Source: Mucilaginibacter pallidiroseus (GTDB taxonomy: Bacteria > Bacteroidota > Bacteroidia > Sphingobacteriales > Sphingobacteriaceae). Taken from it: a stretch of DNA of 64,000 bases. A program made the translations under genes and the position numbers. The stretch lies in contig NZ_VOEJ01000004.1 of the NCBI RefSeq assembly GCF_007846085.1, positions 1-64,000 on the forward strand, in the 5' to 3' direction. Positions 63,038-64,000 of this stretch are shown piece after piece (position 1 is the first letter of the stretch; every line of letters begins with the position of its first letter). The notes under the pieces are model-generated. The model was not told where the DNA came from. It ran no database searches and saw only the letters and a list, made by a program, of their open reading frames with translations.

Positions 63038-63877
63038 TTAATTGGACACTAACTTTTTACCGGCGCCGAGCCATAAAACGCTATTAATTATAAGCTTCTC
63101 CTCCTTGGGGTTATTAAGCGTATGGGATAGGTCCTTATTTGTACCATGTTCATAGTCGATATCGTTATGCCCCATGTTCATGTAAATCATCTTATAATTT
63201 TTATTGGTCCATACTACCGGATAGTAACCACTGTACCAGATTTCGTGTTGCTTGGGGCCGGTTCCTAACGGGAAACTTACAGGGTCAATAGATGCTAAAA
63301 TTTTAATGTCGGGGTTTTTTGTTAAGTCTTTTTCCCAACGGTACCACTCATTAGGCTGTGATTTGAACGTTGCAGGCAGGCCTTTGGTGGCAGGGTGTGA
63401 GCGGTCTTCAACCTTTAACACTGCCGATGTTGGTCGCCAGGTATTGCTGCCATATTGCCCAGAGCCCAAAAACTCGTTATGATACCAATCCCAATCCTGG
63501 TTAAACTCAGATTTGTTTAAGGCAAATGCCGAGAAGTGAAAACCTAACCAGCCACCGCCGTTTTTCATGTATTGCTCAAAAGCCGCGCGCTGATCTTTAT
63601 CCTCAGGGCGGGTATCTAAAAATATAACCACTTTATAATTTGCCAGGAACTTTGCGTTAAGGTTGCTCCAGTTGCTTGTAGAGTCGTAACCGAAATTATA
63701 TTTCTTTGCCATCAGCGGGAACCATTTGTTGGCTTCATGCACAAAGCTGATGTGCGCCTGATCGTTCTTGGCGGTGTAAAAAGCAATTACTTTAAACTTT
63801 TGCGCTGCCGCAGTGCTGATCATAAAAAAGCAGGCAAGGCAAAGCAATAAAACTTTGCTGTTAGTTGTGTTAAACAT
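63038..63877 (-). CDS. ThuA-like protein, exported
   Basis: 279 residues with a Sec signal (to AAA-QK, about 26). The ThuA/trehalose-utilisation flavodoxin-like fold is visible: FKVIAFYTAKND, VVIFLDTRPEDKDQRAAFEQYMKNGGGWLGFHFSA, PNEWYRWEKD and VWTNKNYKMIYMNMGHNDIDYE. Family members are common in carbohydrate-degradation regions and act on sugars or sugar derivatives; the role is not settled. It lies 66 bp upstream of GH30 on the same strand, so the two are likely one unit. Confidence 0.88.
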   Translation of the reverse strand: MFNTTNSKVLLLCLACFFMISTAAAQKFKVIAFYTAKNDQAHISFVHEANKWFPLMAKKYNFGYDSTSNWSNLNAKFLANYKVVIFLDTRPEDKDQRAAFEQYMKNGGGWLGFHFSAFALNKSEFNQDWDWYHNEFLGSGQYGSNTWRPTSAVLKVEDRSHPATKGLPATFKSQPNEWYRWEKDLTKNPDIKILASIDPVSFPLGTGPKQHEIWYSGYYPVVWTNKNYKMIYMNMGHNDIDYEHGTNKDLSHTLNNPKEEKLIINSVLWLGAGKKLVSN

Positions 63878-63966
63878 GGGTTATAGCTGGTTTATTAAGC
63901 TAATTTATAGTTAAATGAACAATTGTGTTTAGATTTATTATCACAAACTACTCAAACGTTTTCGAG

Positions 63967-64000
63967 ATGGAAAATTTAGCCAGACAAGTAAAAGTTTTGC
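63967..64000 (+). CDS. Possible start of a gene cut by the window end
   Basis: An ATG at 63967 opens a frame without stop to the window edge (11 codons, MENLARQVKVL). It lies 90 bp from the divergent ThuA start. Only a start and a short frame can be seen, so this is weak. Confidence 0.25.
   Translation, partial: MENLARQVKVL

Noticed and set aside
1..64000. CRISPR array or rRNA operon
   Set aside because: No regularly spaced 25-40 bp repeats and no rRNA-like sequence were seen; the only spaced repeats are the IS21-like and arm-site arrays.

Overview
The window looks like chromosome from a Bacteroidota soil or plant-associated bacterium of the family Sphingobacteriaceae (Mucilaginibacter or Pedobacter type). 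This is inferred from a SusC/SusD pair with ECF sigma and FecR, several lipoproteins, a TTTG-N19-TAnnTTTG promoter, a DUF1016 protein, a Bacteroidota-type tyrosine integrase, and a CzcA pump fused to a TolC-type channel. No rRNA, intact tRNA or CRISPR array was seen.

Layout. 1-2892 is the end of an integrated element: IS21-like terminal repeats, a YhcG/DUF1016 nuclease-like gene, a tyrosine integrase, tandem 11-bp repeats that look like integrase arm sites, and a 3' fragment of tRNA-Asn(GUU) that marks the junction with the chromosome. 2893-3423 holds a duplicated tRNA-type terminator around a small membrane ORF. 3.6-12.8 kb has a small lipoprotein, dGTPase, acyltransferase and a divalent-metal RND efflux operon. 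12.8-23.8 kb has an enone-reductase-like SDR opposite a Crp/Fnr regulator, a nucleotide-pyrophosphatase-type phosphatase, an Lrp regulator, a siderophore receptor with a PepSY protein, a two-domain alkaline phosphatase, a cyclophilin and a small membrane protein.

24.0-36.3 kb is the most interesting part. An ECF sigma factor, FecR, an STN-containing SusC and a SusD lead into RidA, a SelA/DgaE-like PLP enzyme, an amidohydrolase, an RraA-type aldolase-like protein and a BASS symporter. All four enzymes carry N-terminal export signals, two of them twin-arginine. This suggests a complete small-molecule degradation pathway in the periplasm, with the keto-acid product imported by the symporter. No glycoside hydrolase is present, so the substrate is probably an N-acyl amino acid or amino-sugar-acid-like compound. 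A minus-strand terminator and a minus-strand promoter sit opposite the susC start, predicting a cis-antisense small RNA of about 100 nt.

36.5-43.3 kb is a four-gene minus-strand operon: an HD domain fused to a Pycsar-effector-type membrane domain, polyphosphate kinase ppk1, an SdiA-regulated-like lipoprotein, and an outer-membrane barrel with an N-terminal kinase-like domain. 43.4-53.1 kb has a PAP2 phosphatase, a large GAF protein, a 53-residue membrane protein, a glycosyltransferase, a Lys/Ala-rich protein, a DMT exporter, a DUF72 protein, a TetR-SDR pair with two matching operators, and small DUF4287 and TMEM220 proteins. 53.1-63.9 kb, mostly minus strand, has an AsmA-like protein, accA, a metallophosphoesterase, GH43, an HSL-type esterase lipoprotein, GH30 and ThuA. 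Among them lies a 65-residue double-glycine-leader peptide gene with its own strong terminator.
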